Shown one piece after another: positions 1 through 10,853 of a stretch of 64,000 bases of DNA (position 1 is the stretch's first letter; every line of letters starts with the position of its first letter). A program made the position numbers and the translations under genes. The notes beneath the pieces are model-generated. The model had not been told where the DNA came from, searched no databases, and was given only the letters and a program-made list of their open reading frames with translations. Where the stretch lies: contig VJWM01000186.1 in assembly GCA_010909165.1 (NCBI GenBank), positions 372,001 to 436,000 on the forward strand, in the 5' to 3' direction. The stretch comes from Anthoceros angustus (Eukaryota; Streptophyta; Anthocerotopsida; Anthocerotales; Anthocerotaceae).

Positions 1-100
1 GAACCTACTGATCTCAGCACTTTGTGTGCTTTCCTAGGGCTAGCCAATTACTATCTGGTTTACTTGTATGAATTCAGCAGGATCGCTCATCTGGAGCAAG
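1..100 (+). pseudogene. Ty3/gypsy reverse transcriptase remnant
   Basis: Frame 1 reads through the conserved thumb-side segment of Ty3/gypsy reverse transcriptase (AFLGLANYY followed by FSRIA). This is the segment that normally follows the RT catalytic core. Only about 35 codons are visible because the window starts inside it. To the right the reading loses similarity and meets an opposite-strand copia RT scrap. It is a decayed fragment with no nearby LTR. Confidence 0.6.
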
Positions 101-180
101 AATCACAAGGAGAAGACCAACCTCCTAACATCCAGCAAGGAGCTCACTTGCTCCACCAGTGAGAGGAAGAGGAGCAGCTG

Positions 181-211
181 TATGGCTTGAAACTGATTGT
201 TTCAAGCCATA
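181..211. repeat. Perfect 13-bp stem, 5-base loop hairpin
   Basis: TATGGCTTGAAAC, the loop TGATT, and the exact reverse complement of the first arm. The right arm encodes YGLKQ of the copia RT on the minus strand. The left arm is therefore an inverted copy of the RT sequence at its truncation point. Confidence 0.85.
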
Positions 212-465
212 CAGTGTTTTGATTAGTTGGCAAACATAATCCTCCTTGCTCTTCACCTCGAAACCGGGAGGCTGCTGCATGTAAATTTTTGTGTCAAGCT
301 TTCCTTTTAGAAAGGCCGTCTTCACATCAAACATATGTAGCTCAAAATCCTTATAGGTTGACACTGCACTGATAGTTCGCAAAGTTGTGTGACCGGTGCA
401 CGCCCGGCTGGCCGTCAGCAAAAGTAGTGCCACAGAACACCAGGCCAAAACTGTGTCATAGAAAG
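190..465 (-). pseudogene. Ty1/copia reverse transcriptase fragment
   Basis: The minus strand encodes an RT piece with DVKTAFLKGKLD, an IYMQQPPGF block and LIKTLYGLKQ, a block order typical of plant Ty1/copia polymerases. The same block occurs in copia-C at about 53.5-53.7 kb. Upstream residues fit poorly, which suggests small indels. The fragment ends at the hairpin, and the YVDD catalytic motif and RNase H are absent. Confidence 0.8.
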
Positions 466-1009
466 GTTTTGCCCTGCGTACGAACCTACCGAAGCTGATG
501 TGGCACATATTATACGTGTATTGTATGCAAGTATCCACGGCATCTTTCCGTAGCGTACACCCAAAAAAACAAAGTCACACACACGAAGCCGAGTGACCAG
601 AACGGTATTCCATACTTCAACGTTGTAATAAAACTTGAACTTGATGGTCCCAACCGGGAAAGGTATGATTCTCGGAAACCCCAGGTAATTCTTTGTGGGG
701 AAAGAAACTTTTTTGAGCACCACAAAAGTTTTTCACAAAAACCTTTCAACACCACAAAAAAATCTCACAAAAGCCTCTCAACCTACAAACCGTCTCTCCC
801 ACCGCCGCCAAAGTAGCGTCCTTGGGAACCAGTGGACTCAGTTCAAATTTTTGAAATTCCTCAATAGCATCTTCCGGTGATGCAAGCTAGGGTAACGAGT
901 AAAGGGTACGCCCAGCTCAACCTCTTACAAACCAACCATGGTCCATGGGCCTCATGTGGAAGTGATCAACCAAACTATGTGACGGTTAACCGTCCTTACT
1001 GGACTTTTA
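466..1009. other. Gap: degenerate intergenic sequence
   Basis: I see no coding similarity. There is a short run of repeated CACAAAA-type phrases around 715-775. The right part probably holds the 3' UTR of the minus-strand JmjC gene. Confidence 0.5.
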
Positions 1010-3376
1010 TTACAACTCTTCTATGTCTGTGGGCCCATATGTCCCAAGACTGTCCATCTCTGTGCCCAGAGCAAGGTGCAGGAAGAGTCGGATGGTATCA
1101 GCTAGAAACAAAGGACCTCTGCACCCAAATAGCTGAGTACAGAATGCACAAGGTAAATGTCCGGTAGTCTCAGTAATAAAGGAAGTGCAAGCTTCACACT
1201 CCAGCAACCTTCCAACCTGCCTAGGATACTCCCACTCACATTCCAGAGAATCCTGCCTGAGAGTACTTGAGGAACAAGCATGATGACAAGATTTGCGCTG
1301 CTTGACAAAAACTTCTTCCGAAGACATGCTCATCAAAACTTTGTAAGTTTCAGAAAGGTTATAGGAACTCTGTAGAGCCTGCTGATTCAGCTTCTTGTTT
1401 CCACAGGATCCCACTCCACTGAACTCCGCAGTGGGTTGTTCCCACGAAGTTCGATCATGGACCAATACATGGAGGTCATGCTCAGCTCTATGTAAGATGA
1501 AGGAGAAGAAGTCCACAAAGTTCATCCCTGTGACCAGACAGGGAGGACATACTGACGTGCGACATCACTTTCCAGGATCGTAACGGGGCAGTAAACAGAG
1601 ACTTCCTTACCAGAGTTAGCTGCAAGATTCCGCTGACATAGTTCCTCAAAATCGTCAGCAACTGAGCGAATATCTTCAATAGACAAGACAGCCGCCCTGT
1701 AGTCATCCTGAAGAAGAAGCCACTAGCAAGAAACAAGCCAACAATGTAGAAGATTGACGTATTGCTCAACCAAAGAAACCACGGCAGAAACTGGAGAATG
1801 CAATAGGTGCAGAGTGTGTGGGGCACTTACAGCCCAGTGGATGTTGCATGCATTGATCCAGTTGTGATTTACTGATATGGTGTCCTCCTGATACAACATC
1901 ATCATAAGTTGCAAGGCTCCAACAAAATGCCCAGACACTGCAACAGTAACAGTGCTACACTCCAGCCACCAAGATCTTATACTCTACTTTGATGTTTCTT
2001 GAAATTAAACAAATGGTATAAAAATCAGATGGCACAAAAAGACCTTACCAGATTGATAACCTGGTGGTACCAACCACTTGGGACAAAGAGGATGTCACCA
2101 GCCCTTTGATCACACTCGATCCAGCGGGTCTACTTGTGCAGACAAGACGTTAATGGTCAACTGCAACAAAGGAAAAAACATGCACAACGCAACAATTGTT
2201 GACAACAGCTGAAATACCTGTAAAAAGCCTGGAAATTTACTTTCTGACACATCACTGTAAATGTCATACACCGTATGACAATGGTGTCTGTGGACTACCA
2301 TGGTTAGATCAACAATTGTGAACCTTGGCAATTACAACACCTCAAGCATAAGTTTACTTGATGTGATGTAAATACATAAACCTGTCAAACAGAAGATGTG
2401 TTTGCTCTGGCGGAAGCAGATGCCACTGCTTTCTTCCGCAAATGTTTGCTGACCAGCTATATGACCGGAGCACATCAGCATGTAGCGGAGTCCATGTGCC
2501 TGCAGCTCGGACAAGTCAGTTCCTGTTCATGCAGGCAAGAAATCTTCATAGTCACAATTACCTTTGGGTCCCATGTACACAAATCGATAGTCTGAGGAGT
2601 CTCCTGCCTCAGAGCCACTAAGCTGCTGCTTGTCATAATAGCGGTTCAGCCAGTCATCTCTGAAGAATTTGGGAGTTCTATAAGCACAGTATTGCGGATA
2701 TTCCTACAAAAGAGATAATTTCTGTCAAAGATATCTGGGACCCATGTACACAAAAGGGTCACACAGAACCAAAGACCTTTACTTCAGGGCAGTGTAGTAA
2801 AACACCTCCACCGTCTATCTAGGCCCCACCTTCTGGTCTCCACACCACCTATCGACCGAGAGCTATCGATTGGCCACCTCATACCTTTACAAAGTGCCAG
2901 TCCTTCAGATATAGCAGTCCATTGAAGCTCCCCTGCTCAGAGCCCATATGAAGATTTTGCCAATAAGTCATGAAGGCTCGAACACTCATCTTCAACCTTT
3001 TCTGATCTGAATATTCCTGAGTCCCACATTCAGCCACCTATACTATCTCCAATTAGTCGTGCCGCTAAGATTTATCAGTTTCTCGACCACAAATTACGAG
3101 ATGTTCAATCAGCAAACTGTACCAAGAGAGAAAAATCACTACCTGCACCACGGACCCGCCAAACCGTTCAGAAATTTGCGACAGATCAGGACCACCTGCC
3201 TCCCCGACCCATTCAGAACATGCCCTCCAAGCCGGAGTCAACCCTGTCAGTAGCACAGGTACATTTCTTTTCATGTACTTCCTCCAGAAATTTTCATAGC
3301 TCAGCTCCCGGCCATTTACACGAGGGACGGTCTCAACCACTTCAAGATGATGTCTTGCACCTTGTGACGTGCCCAT
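1010..3376 (-). CDS. JMJ20-like: JmjC-domain 2-oxoglutarate oxygenase, JMJ20/JMJD4-like
   Basis: I read nine minus-strand exons: 3143-3376, 2885-3037, 2562-2703, 2382-2499, 2218-2287, 2049-2129, 1831-1887, 1611-1707 and 1010-1527. All introns are GT-AG, phases are consistent, and the protein is about 489 residues. Blocks fit the plant JMJ20/animal JMJD4 family: an N-terminal ELSYENFWRKYM segment, then PLHADV with the metal-binding H183-x-D185, then SGWYHQV with H261 as the third iron ligand, then SVNHNWINACN. The family contains Fe(II)/2-oxoglutarate oxygenases; plant JMJ20 is reported as a histone arginine demethylase and animal JMJD4 as a hydroxylase of translation factor eRF1. The region between exons 7 and 8 lacks a tryptophan-rich stretch seen in relatives, so a short exon within 1713-1830 may be missed. 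The start was chosen as the first Met before the conserved block. Confidence 0.9.
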
Positions 3377-4267
3377 AAGAGCTTCTTAGAATCTCGGGTC
3401 GGCAGTGAGTTGCATCAGGTTCTTGTCCCAGGTAACATACGCAGCAGAAACCTGATGACCAGCTCGGAAGACACCCAGATCTAAGGCCAGCAACACCCTG
3501 GACCAATTGGAAAATATGCCGGGCGCACCAAGAACTGGCACTCTTTAGCACCACGGATGGCCAGTGAGGACAACCTGGCGATGCTGTTCCGGTTACGGCC
3601 GCCCAAGTTCAGAACTCCTGCCGCGTGCATTTACTGAAAGGGCAGCGGCATTGCATAGTGTGAGCCCTGTGACGTTCTACAGAATAGCTCCACAGTTCAC
3701 TTTCGAGGAGGAACCTTGCTAGCGACATGGACCATTGGCGCAGAAGATAACCCGCGCATTATTCAACCTAAGTCATCCCATCTAGGTTAGTGCATGGGAC
3801 GTAGGTGGTGGACTATACGAGGCCTCCCTCCTCTCTTGTGGGAGAAGTGGATGTGTTCCCTTACCATTCGTCTGAATGTTCAAGAGTTCGGGCCGAGACA
3901 TAATGGTGTCGCCGACCAGTTTTTGCTCAGTGTGTGGGAAGAGAGAGCATTTGTATTTTCTCATGAAGCGTTTGACCGCCTTCCCCGTAGCCAGTTGTGT
4001 GAAGCGGTAGTAGGTTCAGCGCACCACTTTAAAAATCGGTGGCGGATTTATGTTATTTTCTACACAGGTAAGCGCTTGCGTAGTTAAAGAGCCCTACAGT
4101 CCCGCTGCGGTCTAGGAGCCCTGCAGTCCCGTGAGTGAGGTCCGTTGAGGTTCTATGTCCTTTTGGGCATTGGCGTTGGCGTTGGCGTTGGCATTGGCAT
4201 TGGCGTTGGCATTGGCGTTGGCATTGGCATTGGCATTTGCGTTGGCTAAGCCGAGCAGACAAGCTCA
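3377..4267. promoter_or_regulatory. Shared upstream region of two divergent genes
   Basis: These 891 bp separate the ATG of the minus-strand JmjC gene from that of the plus-strand HD-ZIP IV gene, so both promoters and both 5' leaders must lie here. No clear TATA box was assigned. A hexanucleotide repeat lies at the right end. Confidence 0.6.
4164..4247. repeat. Hexanucleotide microsatellite (TTGGCR)n in 5' leader
   Basis: Thirteen hexamers TTGGCG/TTGGCA run from 4170 to 4247, the last two variant, preceded by a degenerate unit. They end 20 bp before the HD-ZIP ATG. One frame would give an (Ala-Leu)n peptide, but an in-frame stop within the last repeat unit closes the frame of the real start. 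Confidence 0.9.
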
Positions 4268-7200
4268 ATGGGTCCTCCAAGACTTGGGCCACCTTCGTCA
4301 CTACCACGTCCTCCGAAGAATGTGTACTCATCTTCGGGGCTGTCTCTTGCTCTGGTGGGTTTGCAGTTCTATCATTTCACTCCGTCGCGTGTGTTGGGAT
4401 ATTGCCCCTTCAGCTACGTAATGCATTTAAGCTGGGCTGCAGCCAAGCGGACCAGAGGGCCAACGGGAGGTCAGCCAAAGTGCTGAAAGTGAGCAAGCGA
4501 AGGCAAAGGAGGAAGAATATGAAAGTCGCTCAGGGAGCGACAACATGGATGGAGGCTCAGGTGACGACCAGGATATGGAGCACCCACCTCGAAAAAAGCG
4601 CTACCATCGGCATACACCTCGTCAAATCCAAGAGATGGAAAGGTAAATATCTGGCTTTCTATACAACGCAGTTGTGTTTGGCTTGTTCGACACATGGGAG
4701 TGCTTTGATAAGCTGATGCCTTTTCTGTGCAGCCTTTTTAAAGAATGCCCCCATCCCGATGACAAACAACGACAAGAACTGAGCAAGGAGCTTGGTTTGG
4801 AGCCACGTCAAGTAAAATTCTGGTTTCAAAACCGCCGCACACAGATGAAGGTTAGCTAATGATGGGGTTTCTGGTCATCAGGACATCGTAACTTCTTCCG
4901 TCCCCCGTGGTCATCAACCAATATGAGTGTGACTCTACGCCTTTTCTACTGCAGCTCACTTGGATTTTGCATGTTATGATTACAGACTCAACAGGAGCGG
5001 GCTGAAAATTCTGTACTGAGATCAGAAAATGAGAAGTTGCGGTCAGAGAATGTGACTTTGCGGGATGCAATTAAGAATGCTGCTTGCCCGCATTGTGGTG
5101 GTCCCACAGCAATTGGCGAAATATCCCTTGATGAGCAACAGCTTCGCATGGAGAATGTGAGGTTGAAGGAGGAGGTAAATGCTCTTTTGCATTACTGCAT
5201 AATCAAGGGAAGTTTTATGTTGATGTGCTTTATGGGTGCAATTTTGTAAGAGAAGTTTCATACATGAGTATAATCGAGTTCATATACTGTGTGTCGTGAT
5301 ATGTACTGGTATTGCAGCTTGACCGTGTATCAACTATCGCTGCCAAGGTTCTGGGTAGGCCTGTGGCTCCACTTGTACCTCTTCAACTAGGCTCATCCTT
5401 GGAACTCGCAATGGGTGGAAACTTCGGGATTGCGTCTGGGCCATTACCTGGAAATGAATTCACACAGGGTCCTTCAGTCGCAGATGTAGCTACTCGTCCT
5501 GGTGGCCTGACTGATGTTGAGAAGCCAATGGTTGTAGAGCTTGCTGTCACTGCTATGGAAGAGCTTGTACAGGTAGCCCAAGGGGAAGAGCCGCTGTGGG
5601 TTCAGGGTACTGAAGGGACTTACAACAGAGAAACACTGAATTATGACCAATATATCCATCAGTTTCCAAGAGGAATTGGACCACGGCCATTGGGTTTGAA
5701 GATGGAGGCAACGAGGGGGACAGGAATAGTTATGATGAATGGAATCAATCTCGTGGAAACACTAATGGATGCGGTATGTTATTAAGTTTCAGACCATGGT
5801 GTTCTGAGCCGAGTATGTGGTGCGCTGCCAGTGACGGTTGTTTTGTCTTTTGATGCAGGAGCGTTGGATAGATATGTTTCCATGCATTGTATCCAGAGCA
5901 CTCACAGTTGACGTCATTGCCCATGGAGTTGCTGGCAGTTGCAATGGTGTGCTCCAGCTGGTCAGGTTTCCAGTCTCTGGGACCATGTTTTGCAAGTGCC
6001 TGAGTTTCTAATTTTTCTGATGAATGTCTGTGGCCACTATCTCAGATGTATGCTGAGCTCCAGCTCCTGTCCCCCTTAGTGCCCACTCGGGAGATATTTT
6101 TTCTGCGGTTCTGCAAGCAACATGGGGAGGGTCTCTGGGCCGTTGTGGATGTATCTGTAGACAGTTTACGAGACAATCCCCCACCATCACTTATGCGGTG
6201 TCGAAGGCGGCCATCTGGATTTCTTATTCAAGATATGCCGAATGGATGCTCCAAGGTACTTCTGAGGGCACTAGCTAATCTAGAACTTCGAGATGTCTGG
6301 CATATACCATAACTAATAACTGAGAATTTCCAACATCCCCTCCAGGTGACTGTTGTGGAGCACATGGAGTATGATGATAGGGGTGTGCACCAGATGTATA
6401 AAGCTCTAGTGGGAAGTGGAATAGCTTTTGGAGCTCAGCGCTGGCTTGCTACGCTGCAGCGGCAATGTGAGCGTTCAGCTAGCCTGTCAGCCTGCACCAT
6501 TTCATCTAGAGATCTTGGCGGTATGTTATCATCTAACCAGCCAGTGCCATTCTGTCGTAGCTCTTCTTTGTGCTACTAGAATTTGTAGTTGGACAGGACT
6601 TCAAGGGTTTTTGGGCCATGCTTATGCCTATATTCGGCTTATTACAGTCAAGCCTTTCTGAAAATCATATGCTATCTGACTCATTCTACCAATGGTGTAG
6701 GTATACCGACAAGTGGACGGCGCAGCATGTTGAAACTTGCGCAGCGCATGACAAACAACTTCTGTGCAGGTGTTGGTGCTTCTACAGTGCATACCTGGAC
6801 AACACTGTCAGGCAGTGGAGAGGATGATGTGCGTGTCATGACTCGGAAGAGTGTTGACAATCCTGGTGAGCCTCATGGTGTGGTCTTGAGTGCTGCAACA
6901 TCGTTGTGGCTTCCAATTGCTCCACAAAGGGTGTTCGAATTTCTTCGCGACGAGCGTGTGAGGAGCGAGGTATCACTTTTGCTACTCAAAAGCAGTTTGC
7001 TTACTTTAGGGACATCTGGTGGTCTTCTGAGTTTTTTTTCCTGAAGTGTGGATAGTGTAACAGCAGCAAATTTCTATTATGCCGCGTGTCTCGCGCACTG
7101 GGTTTTCTTGATGTCAAGTTAACGTGGGGACACATTAACACGATATTGCTGCATTATTATGTGTCTGTGCTGCAGTGGGATATTCTATCCAATGGTGGTG

Positions 7201-7756
7201 TAGTTGCTGAAATGGCACACATATCGAAAGGGCAGGACCCGGGGAATAGTGTCTCTTTACTTCGTGTAAATGTAGGTTCTGCTGCCAGTGTGGTCTGGGA
7301 TACGTTTTTTGCCTGCCATGATTGGTATTGTTGATGGGAACGCTCATGCAGCTCCCATATGTGCAGCCTATGAACGCAGGTCAAAGCAACATGCTTATAC
7401 TTCAGGAAAGTTGTACGGACGTATCTGGATCTCTCGTGATCTATGCCCCTGTGGATATTCCAGCTATGAATAATGTATTGCAGGGCGCTGACCCTGCCTA
7501 TGTTGCGCTCCTTCCATCTGGCTTTGCCATTCTTCCTGATGGGGCTGAGCCAAGGAGGCCATTTGGATTCCAGCATGACAGTATGCATGCGGACTGCTCG
7601 CCAACTGGAGGTTCTCTGTTGACTGTTGCTTTTCAAATTTTGGTGGGCAGTATTCCGTCGGCCAAATTACCGTTGCAGTCGGTTGCTATTGTCAACGATC
7701 TACTATCCTGCACAGTGCAGCGTATACGAGCTGCACTTCAGTGTCATGATCCTTAG
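4268..7756 (+). CDS. HD-ZIP class IV homeodomain-START transcription factor
   Basis: Eleven exons: 4268-4354, 4443-4642, 4733-4850, 4986-5174, 5318-5773, 5859-5960, 6046-6255, 6346-6520, 6701-6969, 7176-7271 and 7367-7756. They join in phase with GT-AG introns into 763 residues, normal for the family. The homeodomain spans about residues 80-135 (KKRYHRHT...[12 protein letters not shown]). A zipper-loop-zipper with a CPHCGG loop (Cys169, Cys172) follows; this loop separates class IV from class III. The START lipid-binding-like domain begins near residue 267, and a START-adjacent domain runs to the C terminus, with LILQESC and [15 protein letters not shown] blocks. Members are nuclear regulators of epidermal or surface-cell identity that bind L1-box DNA. 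The first in-frame Met after an upstream stop gives a family-like N terminus ([12 protein letters not shown]). The gene is intact. Confidence 0.96.
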
Positions 7757-8441
7757 TGGCTCCCTTCACATGCCAGAGTTGCAGGCCAGATTGAGCTCGG
7801 TGAAGCTTCCAAGTTTGAACCATGCAGCAAGTTGTGGCATGGGCCATGGAGGATGACTAGGTGAAAGTCAAGAACGCACCACATGCTCCTTGCGTTGTGG
7901 TAAAGTGGAAGAGAGGTCATGCACTCTAGTGTGCATGCGCACCACTTGCTGTGGGTCATGTACACTAGGGCACCGTGCATGTGCTTCACCACTTCGCAAG
8001 GGAAATGGTTCGGGCATTGACTTTTTTGGGGGTCCATGTTTTTTGTGAGAGACCTGAATCTAGTGATTTTAGCGTTTTCTGTTGTAGATCTTCATTGTAA
8101 GGATTAAAGAGTACTTGAGAGATACTGGCTCCAAATTTGTGTGCTTTCCACCGTGATATCTTCAACTTGGATTTGGCAACTCCCACTACTATGAGGAATA
8201 AGCTGTGTATTTCCATGTAATATTCAAAATTTATTGATTAAGTGATAGTATAATATAAGATAAGCATTGCATGCTGTTATCTTTATGGTCTACGAGTCTA
8301 GCTTGTCTGTCGTTTCAATGGACTAGCATTTTGCGAAGACCTAGGTGTGATTATGCAAGGACATAGGGTTTGTGATTCTTAAACCCCAGAACGACGAATC
8401 GAAATGAGTCGTTCGTCCCCATTTGCGCCCTTCGATTTTTT
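7757..8441. other. 3' UTR and flank of the HD-ZIP gene
   Basis: There is no coding similarity. Two related blocks, GGTCATGCACTCTAGTG near 7915 and GGTCATGTACACTAGGG near 7955, form an imperfect direct repeat. AT-rich sequence near 8220-8270 could hold poly(A) signals. Confidence 0.4.
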
Positions 8442-9164
8442 TTGGAGTGTGTTTCAGGCCATGCCACCCTTGAGCAAACTATGCGGTGTCTTCAGTGGCC
8501 ATGGCCAGTTTTACGCTTGAAAAAACAAGCAGCTACATCGACATCTAGAAGTGATCATATGCCGATCTTCCGAGAGATACCATTCTTGTTGAGTGAATCC
8601 TCTTGGGGGATGGTGAAGTCTAGCCGTTCAGGATGGCACATTGCTATTGGTTTTCACCCCAAGCTACCGTCTGTAGGCAATTGCCAAGTCGGTGAGGGAG
8701 GAAACGGGACCAGCTTCCTGTGCAATATGCTCTGCATATCCACGCTTGTGGTGACCCTCTGCACTCCGGTTACCTCATATCCCAATGGCCGCGTGGCTTT
8801 CTGCTTGCCTTTCATGCCAATCCATCATGAACCTAGGTCCTTCCTCCTCTACCTTAGCACTCGCTCTCAGCCCTGTCATGAAGCCAGCTCGCTTTCAGCT
8901 TGCACGGCAATTGTCGTTGCACCTTCATCACCGAGGATGTCACAGAAGCGAGCATCCAAGAGGACGGCCTCGTTGCCGCCTCTGCCTCCGCCACCGATCG
9001 AGTTTGCACTTGAGGCTGAGGCAATCCAGTTAGGGATGCATATGCGGAAGCGTCTTGCATCAAGCAAATGCTTTATTAACAATGAATATGTTTGGTTCAT
9101 AGGTGGGCTTATAAAGGATGGTTACGAGGGGGTGTGTCCTTTCATTAGCTTGCTAGTTAACTAA
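8442..9164 (+). CDS. Unrecognised 240-codon ORF, doubtful
   Basis: This is an open frame of 240 codons. I recognise no family. The inferred protein has scattered cysteines, a proline run (LPPLPPPP) near residue 180 and no signal peptide or clear repeat. Several other frames here are also open, and the HD-ZIP gene already ended upstream. It may be chance or part of decayed repeat sequence next to copia-B. No splice structure was evident. Confidence 0.15.
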   Translation: MECVSGHATLEQTMRCLQWPWPVLRLKKQAATSTSRSDHMPIFREIPFLLSESSWGMVKSSRSGWHIAIGFHPKLPSVGNCQVGEGGNGTSFLCNMLCISTLVVTLCTPVTSYPNGRVAFCLPFMPIHHEPRSFLLYLSTRSQPCHEASSLSACTAIVVAPSSPRMSQKRASKRTASLPPLPPPPIEFALEAEAIQLGMHMRKRLASSKCFINNEYVWFIGGLIKDGYEGVCPFISLLVN

Positions 9165-9476
9165 CTACCAACTAGTTGAGTCTACTTTGACTAATCCACA
9201 TTGGGTCTGGTCTAGTCGACCTTAACCAACGCGGTCTGCACTATTCTAACTCTCCCTCTCAGACACGTTGAGTTATTTGAGATCTCCGTAAAACAAAAGG
9301 AGACCACTCGTTGTCGGAGTCTTGCAATGTGCTACAGTCTTCCACTCGCTTGTCTTAACACACGTCGAACTCCCTCGCGCTGAGGCTGGCTCACCAGCGG
9401 CTCACGGAGTAGTACACCGGTTGTGGCGAGCGGCAAAGTGTATCACTTCAAGTGACGGAACAAAAGATGATAAGCC
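9165..9476. other. Gap: possible 3' end of copia-B
   Basis: On the minus strand this lies downstream of the copia-B RNase H, so the copia-B 3' LTR could be here. Its partner LTR is not in the window, so no boundary can be set. Confidence 0.3.
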
Positions 9477-10020
9477 TCACCATATAAGTGACTTGTCTAG
9501 CATCATAAAGCTACTACAGTCTACTAGTCCAAGCCCTTCTCTGTGGAAGTAGTGTTTAAACTTCAGCAAGGATTCAGTCAGCACATCTGCTGTGTTGTCA
9601 TCTGTTGATACATACTGTACCTTTACTATCCCCCTTTCTGCAGCATCACGAATATAGTGATGTTGAATCTCTACGTGTTTCGTGTGTGAACACAGGGTTA
9701 GCAACTAACGCAATTGCCGACATATTATCATAGTTAAGTATTGTTGGCCCTTCCTGCGTCATACCCAGATCCTCACATAGCTTCCTTTCCCATTCAGCCT
9801 CTTTCGTGGCTTCAGTGAGAGCCTTGTACTCCGATTCTGTTGATGAAAGTAATATGGCTGCTTGTTTTCTACAAAACCAATTAACAATAGTGGAGCCAGC
9901 AAAAAAGCAATATGCTGAGATACTTTTCCGGGTGTCAGCGACCGAAGCCCAATCTGCATCCACATAACATGTAAGCAAGAGACACTTCTTTCCGCTAGGT
10001 TTGTAGCATAGGTGTAAATA
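9477..10020 (-). pseudogene. Copia-B RNase H, 3' part
   Basis: The minus strand encodes copia RNase H: a YVDADWAS block, SISAYCFFAGS, STESEYKALTEA, then HVEIQHHYIRD and the C-terminal motif of integrase-free copia tails. The coding sequence is cut at 10020 by the LTR of copia-A. It resumes at 18198, where the minus strand reads RYLKGTQNYGL into this segment. A short frameshift lies near 9700. Confidence 0.88.
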
Positions 10021-10190
10021 ATGGCAAGCATGGCTAGCTAGAGCAGTGAGCGAGAGCAAAACACTTGCACAGAAAAACTTATCAAATAAATGTGAAAGTG
10101 TAGCTTAAATACAATGAATAAATAACGGTTCATATAAAGCTAACCTAACCCTAACTTAAGTAACCAGCAAATGTGGTTATCAATTTAACA
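10021..10190 (-). repeat. Copia-A 3' LTR
   Basis: On the minus strand it starts TGTTAAATTG and ends TTGCCA(T). It nearly matches 18028-18197 over the full 170 bp; A/G at 10031 and G/T near 10132 are visible differences. Low divergence suggests a fairly recent insertion. Confidence 0.93.
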
Positions 10191-10202
10191 CACCCCCTTA
10201 AC
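10191..10202 (-). other. Copia-A polypurine tract
   Basis: The minus strand reads GGTTAAGGGGGTG directly before the LTR TGTTAA, the expected priming site for plus-strand DNA synthesis. Confidence 0.75.
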
Positions 10203-10364
10203 CACGTCGCTGGTTAGAATTATCCCGGCCAAGTTAAAGTTATGTGGAACTAGGCAAGGAGGAAGTGTAATCCACCAAGCCCAAGGACTCCAAATGAAAA
10301 CAATGCTTGTTGGTAGGTAAGCTTTTCGTAAGAATATCGTGTATTTAGCTCCGTGGGTATATAA

Positions 10365-10736
10365 TCAATATGAATCACCTTGCGCCCATGTAACGAACAA
10401 AGTGATGTCAATCTCGATATGCTTGGTGCGGGCATGAAACCGAGGATTCCCAACAAGCGCAATAGTGGACATATTATCACAATAAATAGTCGTTGGAGCG
10501 GGTTGTGCAAAGCTCAAGCCAGAGAGGAAAGTCCGCTCCCACTTGGCTTCCTTAGCTGAATCGGTGAGAGCCTTATACTCCGCTTCGGTGGAGGAGAGTG
10601 CTACGGAGGCTTGCTTCTTTGAGCTCCAATTGACCGCAGTGCCGGAAATGAGAAAACAATAAGCTGAGATACTCCTACTGGTCCGGATCTGCCCAATCGG
10701 CATCAAGATACCCTTGAATGATATTAGAATCCTCAC
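10365..10736 (-). pseudogene. Copia-A RNase H
   Basis: The minus strand encodes RTSRSISAYCF, VNWSSKKQASVALSSTEAEYKAL, then CDNMSTIALVGNPRFH and TKHIEI, the standard copia RNase H blocks. It is separated from RT by a frameshifted stretch at about 10737-10853. The tail after TKHIEI is disrupted by an indel. Confidence 0.9.
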
Positions 10737-10853
10737 TCCATTGTAGCATAACCCATAAGTGGATGTGCCCTTTAAATAGCGAAGGATGCGCTAATGTACC
10801 ATCCAATGATCCCGGCCCGGTTCTCTAAATATTGTGAAACTGAGCTCACGGCG

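Noticed and set aside
877-1167. A plus-strand 96-codon ORF
   Set aside because: It overlaps the 3' end of the JmjC gene on the opposite strand and shows no family similarity.
4155-4421. An Ala-Leu repeat protein
   Set aside because: It comes from reading the TTGGCR microsatellite in the HD-ZIP leader. It overlaps exon 1 and intron 1 in the wrong frame.
8442-9164. A new host gene
   Set aside because: Kept only as a doubtful feature: open but without recognised domain, splice structure or conservation evidence.
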